Assembly: GCF_022478115.1 (NCBI RefSeq)
Contig: NZ_JAKGSC010000003.1
Location: 248,001 to 312,000 of the forward strand
DNA length: 64,000 nucleotides
Direction of reading: 5' to 3'
Origin: Tenacibaculum aquimarinum
GTDB taxonomy: Bacteria; Bacteroidota; Bacteroidia; Flavobacteriales; Flavobacteriaceae
The translations under genes and the position numbers were made by a program. Shown piece by piece: positions 27,398 to 34,095 of the stretch. Each line of letters opens with the position of its first letter. Within the stretch, counting starts at the first letter, position 1. The notes below the pieces were generated by a model. It had not been told where the DNA came from, searched no databases, and saw only the letters and a list, made by a program, of their open reading frames with translations.

Positions 27398-28262
27398 CTT
27401 TAATCATTCTGTTGTTTCCTGAAAAATCTTTTTTGAGTTCTATGTTTTTAAAACCTTTTTTTGCTAACATATCAACCGTTTCTTTTCCTAAATATTGATT
27501 GATTTCAAAAAATAACAATCCATTTTTAGAAAGATGTAATTTTGCTAAATCGGCAATTTTATCATAAAAAATAAGCGGATTATTATCATCTACAAACAAT
27601 GCCAAATGTGGTTCGTTTTCTAAAACATTGTTTTTAATTTCTACCTTTTCTAGTTCTCTAACGTATGGCGGATTGGAAACAATAATATCGTAATTATTAG
27701 GTAAATCATCAGTTTTTAAAATATCAATTTCCATAAAATTAATATTAACTGAATTTAATTTAGCATTTTCTTTTGCAGTTTTTAAGGCTTCTTTAGAAAC
27801 ATCAATTGCAGAAACTGTAGCATTAGGTAAATTCTTTTTTAGAGAAATAGGAATACAGCCTGTTCCAGTTCCGATGTCAAGAATTGAGCTAGACTTCTCG
27901 TCTGCGCTCGAAGTGACATCTGATTTTAACTTTGTAGCTTCATCAATAATCCATTCCACCAATTCTTCTGTTTCTGGCCTTGGAATTAACGTGTTTTTAT
28001 TCACCAAAAAAGGCAATCCGTAAAATTCTGTGTTTCCTAAAATATACTGAATTGGTTCTTCGTTTTTTAACCTTTCAATAGCAGCATTAAAGTCAGTTAA
28101 AACTTCCGAAGAAATTATAAAATCAGCTTTTAAAACCGAGTCAATTCGTTGAAAATCTAAGTATTCTTCAATCAATAAAAAGAAAAAAGAATCTATTTCT
28201 GTTTGTGGATAGGTTGAAGATAATTGTTCTGAAAAGTTACTTTTAAAATCTTTTAAAGTCAT
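27387..28262 (-). CDS. prmC: Peptide chain release factor N5-glutamine methyltransferase
   Basis: Methylates the GGQ glutamine of release factors RF1 and RF2. It has 291 residues with the N-terminal helical RF-binding domain (PIQYILGNTEFYGLPFLVNK at about 70-89, TLIPRPETEELVEWII at 91-106), motif I in ILDIGTGTGCIPIS (127-140), and the catalytic NPPY motif in IIVSNPPYVRELEK. Between the two domains a stretch at about 114-126 (SDVTSSADEKSSS) is not usual; its DNA at 27891-27919 is an inverted-repeat unit of intergenic-repeat type (see findings). It is probably functional, as the linker is in frame and ahead of motif I. Confidence 0.93.
   Translation of the reverse strand: MTLKDFKSNFSEQLSSTYPQTEIDSFFFLLIEEYLDFQRIDSVLKADFIISSEVLTDFNAAIERLKNEEPIQYILGNTEFYGLPFLVNKNTLIPRPETEELVEWIIDEATKLKSDVTSSADEKSSSILDIGTGTGCIPISLKKNLPNATVSAIDVSKEALKTAKENAKLNSVNINFMEIDILKTDDLPNNYDIIVSNPPYVRELEKVEIKNNVLENEPHLALFVDDNNPLIFYDKIADLAKLHLSKNGLLFFEINQYLGKETVDMLAKKGFKNIELKKDFSGNNRMIKATL
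27891..27919 (-). repeat. Intergenic-type palindromic repeat inside prmC
   Basis: On the minus strand, TGTCACTTCGAGCGCAGACG followed by AGAAGTCT. ACTTC and GAAGT are complementary arms. The form is that of the GTCATTTCGAGCGAAGTCGAGAAATC-type short repeats seen between genes in many Bacteroidota (recalled, not searched). It encodes the SDVTSSADEKSSS linker in frame. Confidence 0.5.
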
Positions 28263-28308
28263 AAACTAGGTCTTGTTTCTTGCCTCTTTACTCTTGTTTC
28301 AATAAAAA

Positions 28309-28800
28309 CTACAATTCTTTTATCATCCAAACATTACAAGAATAGTGTCCGGTGTTTCCCATTGGTTTGTCTAAATTGATAAAACCATTTTTTTTATATA
28401 AAGCCCTCGCAGCATCCATATAAGGCATGGTTTCTAAGTAGCAATGCGTATAATTTAGCACTTTTGCTTTTTCCAAACATTTAGTAATTAACTTACTTCC
28501 CAAACCTTTTCCTCTTGTTATGGGTAAGAAATACATTTTTTGAAGCTCACAAGTTTCACCTTCAAAATTATCTAAAAGTGCAATTCCTACACCGCCAACA
28601 ATTTTGTTTTTATGTTCAATTACAAAATAACTTGAACGTGGTTTTTGGTAGTTTTCAAACATTTTGTCGGTTGCTTTGTCTTCATACGCTGTACCAATTT
28701 TTGGTGCGCCAAATTCAACCAAAACACTACGAATTACATTTGCAATTTCTGGGTTATCTTTCTGTTGAATTTCTCTAATAATAAAATCTTCGGTTGTCAT
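28309..28800 (-). CDS. GNAT family N-acetyltransferase
   Basis: A 163-residue acetyltransferase. The CoA pyrophosphate loop is seen in YFLPITRGKGLGSKLITKCL (about residues 90-109; RGKGLG matches RxxGxG/A), and HCYLETMPYMDAARALYKKN carries the acceptor side. The substrate cannot be told. It is the closest minus-strand neighbour upstream of prmC, with a 46-base gap. Confidence 0.87.
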   Translation of the reverse strand: MTTEDFIIREIQQKDNPEIANVIRSVLVEFGAPKIGTAYEDKATDKMFENYQKPRSSYFVIEHKNKIVGGVGIALLDNFEGETCELQKMYFLPITRGKGLGSKLITKCLEKAKVLNYTHCYLETMPYMDAARALYKKNGFINLDKPMGNTGHYSCNVWMIKEL

Positions 28801-28855
28801 TCCAATATACTATTTTTGCAGGAACAAGTTACATTAAATTTTAAAATATCAATAT

Positions 28856-29320
28856 ATGAAACGCATACTAATTTTGTGTTTACTTACTGTATTAATTACG
28901 AGTTGTTCTGTAAGTAAAAAACCTGTTTTTGTAAAGGTAGATGATGTTAAATTAGTGTCTTTTAAGTCAGATACAATACGTTTAGCGGCAAAAGCGTACT
29001 TTAAAAACCCTAATGATGTTGGTGGAAAAATTTCTACAGATGAAATTAAAGTTTTTATAAACGGAACAGAATTAGCACAAGTTTCTTCAGAGGAATTTAA
29101 AGTGCCAGCAAGAGAAGATTTTGCAATTCCGTTGAATGTTGTAATACCATCAAAAAGAGTTTTTGAAAATAACAAAAATGGTATTTTAGGAGGTTTATTG
29201 AATTCAATATTAAATCAGAATTTAAAAGTGCAATTTAAAGGCGATTTAAAGTATAAAGTTTTTGGTTTTTCAAGAGTTTATACAATTGATAAAACGGAAG
29301 AAGTTAAAATTAAATTATAA
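28856..29320 (+). CDS. LEA type 2-family lipoprotein
   Basis: A 154-residue lipoprotein: the signal MKRILILCLLTVLITSCS ends in the lipobox ITSC with the modified Cys at residue 17. The mature part is a single immunoglobulin-like beta sandwich of the LEA14/WHy type (VKLVSFKSDTIRLAAKAYFK then NPNDVGGKISTDEIKVFING). It would stand on the periplasmic face of a membrane. A possible -7 box TATTTTTG is at 28811-28818. Its TAA stop (29318-29320) is in the same frame as ribD and the ribD start is three bases later, so the two are coupled. Confidence 0.8.
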   Translation: MKRILILCLLTVLITSCSVSKKPVFVKVDDVKLVSFKSDTIRLAAKAYFKNPNDVGGKISTDEIKVFINGTELAQVSSEEFKVPAREDFAIPLNVVIPSKRVFENNKNGILGGLLNSILNQNLKVQFKGDLKYKVFGFSRVYTIDKTEEVKIKL

Positions 29321-29323
29321 GCT

Positions 29324-30367
29324 ATTACTAACGAATTATACATAAAACGTTGTTTACAACTTGCTAAAAACGGAATTGGAAATACACGTCCAAATCCGTC
29401 AGTTGGTGCTGTAATTGTTCACGATAATAAAATTATTGGAGAAGGTTTTACTTCAGCCTACGGCGGAAATCACGCGGAAGTAAATGCTTTAAATTCTGTT
29501 GAAAATAAAGAGTTATTAAAGGATTCTACAATTTATGTTACGCTAGAGCCTTGCTCACATTTTGGTAAAACGCCGCCTTGTGCCGATTTAATTGTAAAAC
29601 ATAAAATACCCAATGTTGTAATTGGTTGTGTGGACACAAATAGTTTGGTTGCTGGAAAAGGAATTGAACGACTAGAAAATGCCAGAATTAACGTTACAGT
29701 AGGTGTTTTAGAAACGGAATGTTTAGAACATCACAAACGATTTTTTACAGTTCAGAATACAAAACGACCGTATATTATTTTAAAATGGGCGCAAACAAAA
29801 GATGGTTTTATTGCTCCGATTTCTAAAGATGAACAAAAACCAGTTTGGATTTCTAACCAATATTCACAACAATTAGTGCATAAATGGAGAAGTGAAGAAC
29901 ACGCAATTTTAGTAGGAACAAATACGGTTGTTGCAGATAATCCTAAATTGAATGTAAGAAGTTGGTCAGGAAATAATCCTGTAAGAGTTGTGTTAGATGC
30001 AAATTGTCGTTTAGATAAAAATGTTAATGTTTTTGACGGAAGTGTTGAAACTTTAGTTCTTGTTGATTCCAGAAACAAGAAACAAGAAATAAGACAAAAC
30101 TTGATTTTTGAGCAAATTGACTTTTCTGAAAATATAGCAAATCAAATTTGCGAAGTTTTACAAAAACACAAAATTCAGTCAGTAATTATTGAAGGAGGTT
30201 CTCAAACTTTACAAACCTTTATTGATGAAAATATCTGGGATGAAGCGCGTGTTTTTACAAGTGAAGTTTCTTTTGAAAGTGGAGTAGTTGCACCGCAATT
30301 TTCAGCCAACGTTTTTTCTGAAGAAAAAATAAAAAACGACTCATTAAGAATATATAGAAATGATTAA
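29324..30367 (+). CDS. ribD: Bifunctional riboflavin biosynthesis deaminase/reductase, ATT start
   Basis: Deaminates and reduces the pyrimidine intermediate after GTP cyclohydrolase II in riboflavin synthesis. The frame is open from the TAA at 29318-29320 to 30367, giving 347 residues if read from ATT 29324. The deaminase domain (1-145) has the zinc ligands intact: HAE at 50-52, then PCSH with Cys77 and PPC with Cys86. The reductase domain follows (RPYIILKWAQTKDGFIAPIS, GTNTVVADNPKLNVRSW). No ATG, GTG or TTG precedes the zinc site: the first in-frame usual start is GTG 29630, which would remove the whole zinc site. ITNELYIKRCLQLAKNG matches the usual N-terminus of the family (M..YIKRCLQLAKNG). 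It overlaps the HAD gene by eight bases. Confidence 0.88.
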   Translation: MTNELYIKRCLQLAKNGIGNTRPNPSVGAVIVHDNKIIGEGFTSAYGGNHAEVNALNSVENKELLKDSTIYVTLEPCSHFGKTPPCADLIVKHKIPNVVIGCVDTNSLVAGKGIERLENARINVTVGVLETECLEHHKRFFTVQNTKRPYIILKWAQTKDGFIAPISKDEQKPVWISNQYSQQLVHKWRSEEHAILVGTNTVVADNPKLNVRSWSGNNPVRVVLDANCRLDKNVNVFDGSVETLVLVDSRNKKQEIRQNLIFEQIDFSENIANQICEVLQKHKIQSVIIEGGSQTLQTFIDENIWDEARVFTSEVSFESGVVAPQFSANVFSEEKIKNDSLRIYRND

Positions 30368-30965
30368 AAATATAGTTTTCGATTTTGGTGATATATTTAT
30401 CAATTTAGACAAACAAGGAACTTACAAAGAGTTAGCAAAATTAGGTGTTACACAGATTTCTGAAAAGATGATTGCTGTATATCATCAATATGAAAAAGGG
30501 TTGATTTCTACGGATGAATTTGTTGGTTTTTATCACAAAGAATTCAATATAAATAAAGACGATTTAATTAGAAGTTGGAATGCTATTTTGTTAGATTTTC
30601 CGAAGGAAAGATTAGCGTTTTTAAAAGAACTTGCAGCAAGTGAAAAATATAGATTATTCTTATTAAGCAATACAAACGAGTTGCATATTTCTTGGATTCA
30701 AGAAGATTGGGGAATGGAATTGTACAACGAGTTTAAAAACTGTTTTGAGCAGTTTTATTTGTCGCACGAAATCAATTTTAGAAAACCAGATTCTGAGATT
30801 TATCAATTTGTATTGGATCAAAATAATTTGGTTGCAAGTGAAACTCTTTTTGTTGACGATTTAAAGGAAAATACTGAAGCAGCAAAAGAAGTAGGTTTAC
30901 AAGTTTGGAATTTAATTCCTGGCGAAGAAGATGTAACAGAATTATTCACAAAAAAAGAATTTTAG
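30360..30965 (+). CDS. HAD-superfamily hydrolase (YihX-like)
   Basis: A 201-residue hydrolase. Motif I is IKNIVFDFGDIFINLD, where the nucleophile is the Asp in FDFGD; the common second Asp (DxD) is replaced by Gly, as in the FDFGxVL(I) branch that includes YihX phosphatases. Motif II is FLLSNTNELH, motif III is in EINFRKPDSEIYQF, and motif IV in LFVDDLKENTEAAKEVG. It overlaps ribD by eight bases and is followed two bases later by the transporter start, so it may supply the phosphatase step of riboflavin synthesis; this is only an inference from position. Confidence 0.88.
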   Translation: MIKNIVFDFGDIFINLDKQGTYKELAKLGVTQISEKMIAVYHQYEKGLISTDEFVGFYHKEFNINKDDLIRSWNAILLDFPKERLAFLKELAASEKYRLFLLSNTNELHISWIQEDWGMELYNEFKNCFEQFYLSHEINFRKPDSEIYQFVLDQNNLVASETLFVDDLKENTEAAKEVGLQVWNLIPGEEDVTELFTKKEF

Positions 30966-30967
30966 AT

Positions 30968-31831
30968 TTGATTTATCTTGTTTTAAGTATACTAATTTCT
31001 AGTTTACTATTTGTAATTTTTAAATTGTTTGATGTGTTTAAAGTCAACACGTTACAAGCAATTGTTGTAAATTATATAATTGCATTTTCTTTTGGAATTT
31101 TTACATCAGATATTTCAATGTCTGTTGCAGAAGTGCCAAAACAACCTTGGTTTATAGGCGCGTTTTGTTTGGGATTTTTATTTATTTCCATCTTTAATGT
31201 AATGGGAATTACAGCGCAAAAAAACGGATTGTCAGTTGCATCAGTAGCAGGTAAAATGTCTGTGATAATTCCAATTATATTCGGAATTATAGTGTACAAT
31301 GAAAGTGTTGGAGTTGTAAAAGTTGTTGGAATTTTATTGGCATTAATTGCGGTGTATTTATCATCTGCAAAAAACGATAATTCTCCAGTGAAATTTAAGA
31401 ATTTACTTTTCCCTTTATTACTTTTTGTAGGTTCTGGAGTTTTAGACACCGCTTTAAAATATGTAGAAACTAATTCAGTTTCAGAAAATAATGTTCCGTT
31501 ATTTTTAGCAACCATTTTTGGCTGTGCATTTGTATTAGGAAGTCTCTTAATTGTTATTCAAGTTGTACGTGGAAAATTAAAATTCCAATGGAAAAACGTT
31601 TTAGGCGGAATTGCACTTGGAATTCCGAATTACTATTCAATGGAATTCTTGTTAAAAGCCTTTAAAACAGATATAGAAAGCTCAACGTTATTCACCATAA
31701 ATAACGTGGGAATTGTAATTTTAACAACCGTTTTTGCATTGTTATTCTTTCAGGAAAAACTAATAAAAAAGAATTGGGTTGGTATTTCATTAGCTGTAAT
31801 TAGCATAATTTTAGTAACTTTTGGTTCATAA
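30968..31831 (+). CDS. EamA/DMT-family membrane transporter, TTG start
   Basis: About 287 residues with roughly ten hydrophobic segments in two halves, the drug/metabolite transporter fold, for example IYLVLSILISSLLFVIFKLF at the start and WVGISLAVISIILVTFG at the end. The frame is open upstream to 30905, but the extension (EFNSWRRRCNRIIHKKR) is charged and lies in the HAD gene; the TTG at 30968, three bases after the HAD stop, gives the normal membrane start. The substrate is unknown. It is followed three bases after its stop by yigZ. Confidence 0.8.
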   Translation: MIYLVLSILISSLLFVIFKLFDVFKVNTLQAIVVNYIIAFSFGIFTSDISMSVAEVPKQPWFIGAFCLGFLFISIFNVMGITAQKNGLSVASVAGKMSVIIPIIFGIIVYNESVGVVKVVGILLALIAVYLSSAKNDNSPVKFKNLLFPLLLFVGSGVLDTALKYVETNSVSENNVPLFLATIFGCAFVLGSLLIVIQVVRGKLKFQWKNVLGGIALGIPNYYSMEFLLKAFKTDIESSTLFTINNVGIVILTTVFALLFFQEKLIKKNWVGISLAVISIILVTFGS

Positions 31832-31834
31832 ATT

Positions 31835-32446
31835 ATGGAAGAAAAAGATACGTATAAAACAATTACTTCAGCTTCAGAAGAAACACTGTTTAAAGATAGA
31901 AACAGTAAGTTTTTTGGCTATGCGTTTCCTGTTTTTAATGAAGATGATGTTAAAGAATCTTTAGAAATCTTAAAAAAGAAGCATCATTCTGCACGTCATT
32001 TTTGTTATGCTTGGCAATTTGGAGTTGAGAAAATCCGTTTTAGAGCAAATGACGATGGAGAACCAAGTAATTCTGCAGGAATGCCAATTTATGGGCAAAT
32101 TCAGTCTTTTGATGTAACCAATGTTTTAGTAGTTTCTGTGCGTTATTTTGGCGGGACAAAATTAGGCGTTGGCGGACTGATAAATGCCTACAGAACTTCT
32201 GCACAAATAACTTTAGAAGCTTCTAATATTATTGAAAAAACCATAGATATTCAATACAAACTTACTTTTGAATACGATATGATGAACAAAGTACAACGTG
32301 TTGTAAAGGAAAGAAACTTAAATATTACAGCTCAAAAATTAGAAATGAATTGTGAGTATACAATTTCAGTAAGAAAAAAAGACGCACAAACAATTTTTGA
32401 TATTTTCAACAATTTATTTAAAGTTGAAATTAAAGAATTAGACTAA
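31835..32446 (+). CDS. YigZ/IMPACT family protein
   Basis: A 203-residue protein of the UPF0029 (Impact, N-terminal) type. SKFFGYAFPVFNEDDVKESL then HHSARHFCYAW, the central DDGEPSNSAGMPI and VSVRYFGGTKLGVGGLINAY are hallmark strings of this family, followed by a C-terminal DUF1949-type ferredoxin-like domain (about 130-203). The bacterial role is not settled; eukaryotic members regulate translation through Gcn1. It ends the compact LEA2-ribD-HAD-EamA-yigZ run, whose members overlap or lie within four bases. Confidence 0.9.
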   Translation: MEEKDTYKTITSASEETLFKDRNSKFFGYAFPVFNEDDVKESLEILKKKHHSARHFCYAWQFGVEKIRFRANDDGEPSNSAGMPIYGQIQSFDVTNVLVVSVRYFGGTKLGVGGLINAYRTSAQITLEASNIIEKTIDIQYKLTFEYDMMNKVQRVVKERNLNITAQKLEMNCEYTISVRKKDAQTIFDIFNNLFKVEIKELD

Positions 32447-32527
32447 TATTTAGTTGTTTCTAAGAGAAAATTTCTCGAACTTCGCTACAATTGTAAAATT
32501 TTGTTCAACAATACTTTAAAGAGAAAA

Positions 32528-33037
32528 ATGAAAAACTATATCCTGTTAATTTTAGTGTTATTTTTAGCTGTTAGTTGTACTGATAAAAAAGAAATTAGTT
32601 CTATTAATCCGGAGAACTGGTTAAAAAGAAAAATTGATATCAGTAAAAATGACTCGTTAGAATACGGGAAGTCTTATTTGTCTATTTACTCTCAAATTTA
32701 TAGTATTTCAGAACATAAAAGACACAATTTAACAGCAACAGCTAGTTTAAGAAATACTAGCGATACAGATACAATTTATCTTTTAAAAGCAAAATATTAC
32801 GATACACACGGCGCAGTTCTTAGAACGTATTTTGATTTTCCTATTTATTTAGCGCCAATGGAAACTACCGAAATAATAATAGACGAATCTGATGTTGAAG
32901 GAGGAACAGGTTCTAACTTTATTTTTGAATGGAAAATTCCAAAAGGTGCTTCAGAACCTTTGTTTGAAGGAATAATGAACTCAACAATGGGGCAACAAGG
33001 ACTTTCTTTTACTACACATGCTAAACGAATTAAGTAG
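32528..33037 (+). CDS. DUF3124 lipoprotein
   Basis: A 169-residue lipoprotein starting MKNYILLILVLFLAVSCTDK, lipobox AVSC with Cys17. The mature part follows DUF3124: YLSIYSQIYSISEHKRHNLT, TASLRNTSDTDTIYLLKAKY, APMETTEIIIDESDVEGGTG and QQGLSFTTHAKRI. The family is of unknown function. The frame is open back to TTG 32501, but the ATG at 32528 gives the proper lipoprotein signal. The 13-base palindrome GAGAAAATTTCTC is at 32464-32476, just upstream. It begins 81 bases after yigZ, so may be a separate unit. Confidence 0.85.
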   Translation: MKNYILLILVLFLAVSCTDKKEISSINPENWLKRKIDISKNDSLEYGKSYLSIYSQIYSISEHKRHNLTATASLRNTSDTDTIYLLKAKYYDTHGAVLRTYFDFPIYLAPMETTEIIIDESDVEGGTGSNFIFEWKIPKGASEPLFEGIMNSTMGQQGLSFTTHAKRIK

Positions 33038-33104
33038 TTTTTTTGAGAATTTATCTTAAGTGGAAGTTAAGGAGTTGTAGTGAAACTTAGTTTGACTCTA
33101 AACA

Positions 33105-33182
33105 TATTTTTGGGTAACTTCGCTAACGTTGAATATCCACAATTAAAACAATGGATATTCTTTTACATTACCTGCAAGCTGA
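33105..33182 (+). repeat. Structured repeat A, copy 3 (immediately upstream of lipoprotein gene)
   Basis: The first 23 bases (33105-33127) are identical to the reverse complement of 595-617. The inner stem is GAATATCCA (33131-33139) with TGGATATTC (33152-33160), nine bases. The loop holds ATTAAAAC (33142-33149). GGTAA (33113-33117) with TTACC (33168-33172) makes an outer stem, and CTGCAAGCTG follows just before the gene. The -7-like box TATTTTTG is at 33105-33112. The gene begins at 33198. Confidence 0.7.
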
Positions 33183-33197
33183 AAAAAAACATTGAGA

Positions 33198-33776
33198 ATG
33201 ACAAAAAACATTACACTTCTGATTTTAATTTTCATTATCTCAAGTTGCTCTGCGCAAGAAAATTTAAAAGACTTTTATTATCCATTTTCAAATAAAACAG
33301 AAACCAAAGTTTATAAATACGTGGATAAAAACGACTCGACAAAAATTGAGTATTGGAAAGTGACATCAAATCCGAAAACAAATGAATTGAAAACAGTTTC
33401 TTACGATTCTGACTTTAATATTTATAACATGTTTGACGAGATTATAACAGAAAATGGAGCTGAATTAACAGCTTACTCTGACTTCGAAATGAATGATAAA
33501 GAAGAAAGAAAAGAAATCAAAGCAAAGGTAATTGACAAAGACGTTTACAAATGGAATGGAGATAAAGAGTACATATATTCTGTTAAATATATAAATAAAT
33601 ATGGTCGCTTCGATTTTAAAAAGAAAAGAGCGGAATCTGGAATTGAAAATATTACTGTAAATGGAAAGGAATATGAAGCTGTGAAATATAGAGACGACTA
33701 TATGATTTTAGCACTAGACCACGATGTTGAGCAAAGATTTTATCAAGATACATTTTATGTAAAAGCCAGCAGGTAA
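33198..33776 (+). CDS. Lipoprotein of unknown function, bracketed by structured repeats
   Basis: A 192-residue lipoprotein: MTKNITLLILIFIISSCSAQ has the lipobox ISSC with Cys17. The remainder is rich in Lys, Glu, Asp and Tyr (NKTETKVYKYVDKNDSTKIE, WKVTSNPKTNELKTVSYDSD) with no domain I recognise. It stands alone on its strand, unlike the packed genes around it, between repeat A copy 3 and hairpin B, in the gap between the DUF3124 gene and the rpsA promoter. TTG 33192 is an alternative start but ATG 33198 gives the better signal. The context suggests an accessory gene, possibly acquired. Confidence 0.75.
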   Translation: MTKNITLLILIFIISSCSAQENLKDFYYPFSNKTETKVYKYVDKNDSTKIEYWKVTSNPKTNELKTVSYDSDFNIYNMFDEIITENGAELTAYSDFEMNDKEERKEIKAKVIDKDVYKWNGDKEYIYSVKYINKYGRFDFKKKRAESGIENITVNGKEYEAVKYRDDYMILALDHDVEQRFYQDTFYVKASR

Positions 33777-33897
33777 CACTGTATATAATTTATTGCTTGG
33801 TTCTAGTCTACTTACGAAAATCCTCGTGGATTTTCTATTCGGTTTTTATTTACTAAATAAGTTGCGTAACCAAGCAACAGAGCATACACAAACCCTT
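33777..33897. repeat. Long imperfect hairpin B at the 3' end of the lipoprotein gene
   Basis: TTGCTTGGTT (33793-33802) pairs with AACCAAGCAA (33868-33877), ten bases. ACTTA (33810-33814) pairs with TAAGT (33858-33862). The internal hairpin GAAAATCC (33816-33823) pairs with GGATTTTC (33828-33835) round a TCGT loop. Outside the ten-base stem the arms stay partly complementary (GTATATAAT against GCATACACA). It begins at the stop codon of the lipoprotein gene. The 33777-34095 gap otherwise holds only the rpsA promoter and leader. Confidence 0.75.
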
Positions 33898-33943
33898 CAA
33901 CAAGCCTTCATTTTTAGACATTAACAAACTCCTTAAAAATCAA

Positions 33944-33973
33944 TTGTTTATTTAATAAAATTTCGTACATTTG
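33944..33973 (+). promoter_or_regulatory. Promoter of rpsA
   Basis: TTG at 33944-33946, 19 bases, TACATTTG at 33966-33973. The leader of about 115 bases before the ATG (34096) is long for this genome and could hold an autoregulatory site, but I cannot identify one. Confidence 0.75.
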
Positions 33974-34095
33974 CACTCCTTTTTACGAGAGCAGATTTGT
34001 AAAAGGAATTTATAAAACAAGAACAAGTTTAATATCTCTTAGAGTTAATATCGTTAAAAATCTGATTAACAACAAGATACAAAGTTAATTTCAGG

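Noticed and set aside
29752-30078. Minus-strand open frame inside ribD
   Set aside because: Shadow of ribD; it lacks any promoter or motif.
32464-32510. Further copy of repeat A upstream of the DUF3124 gene
   Set aside because: GAACTTCGCTA is similar to the start of repeat A, but no matching hairpin or ATTAAAAC loop follows. Probably chance or a worn remnant.
33061-33104. Full promoter for the lipoprotein gene at 33198
   Set aside because: TATTTTTG at 33105-33112 fits a -7 box, but no TTG lies at the expected 19 bases, so only the box is noted.
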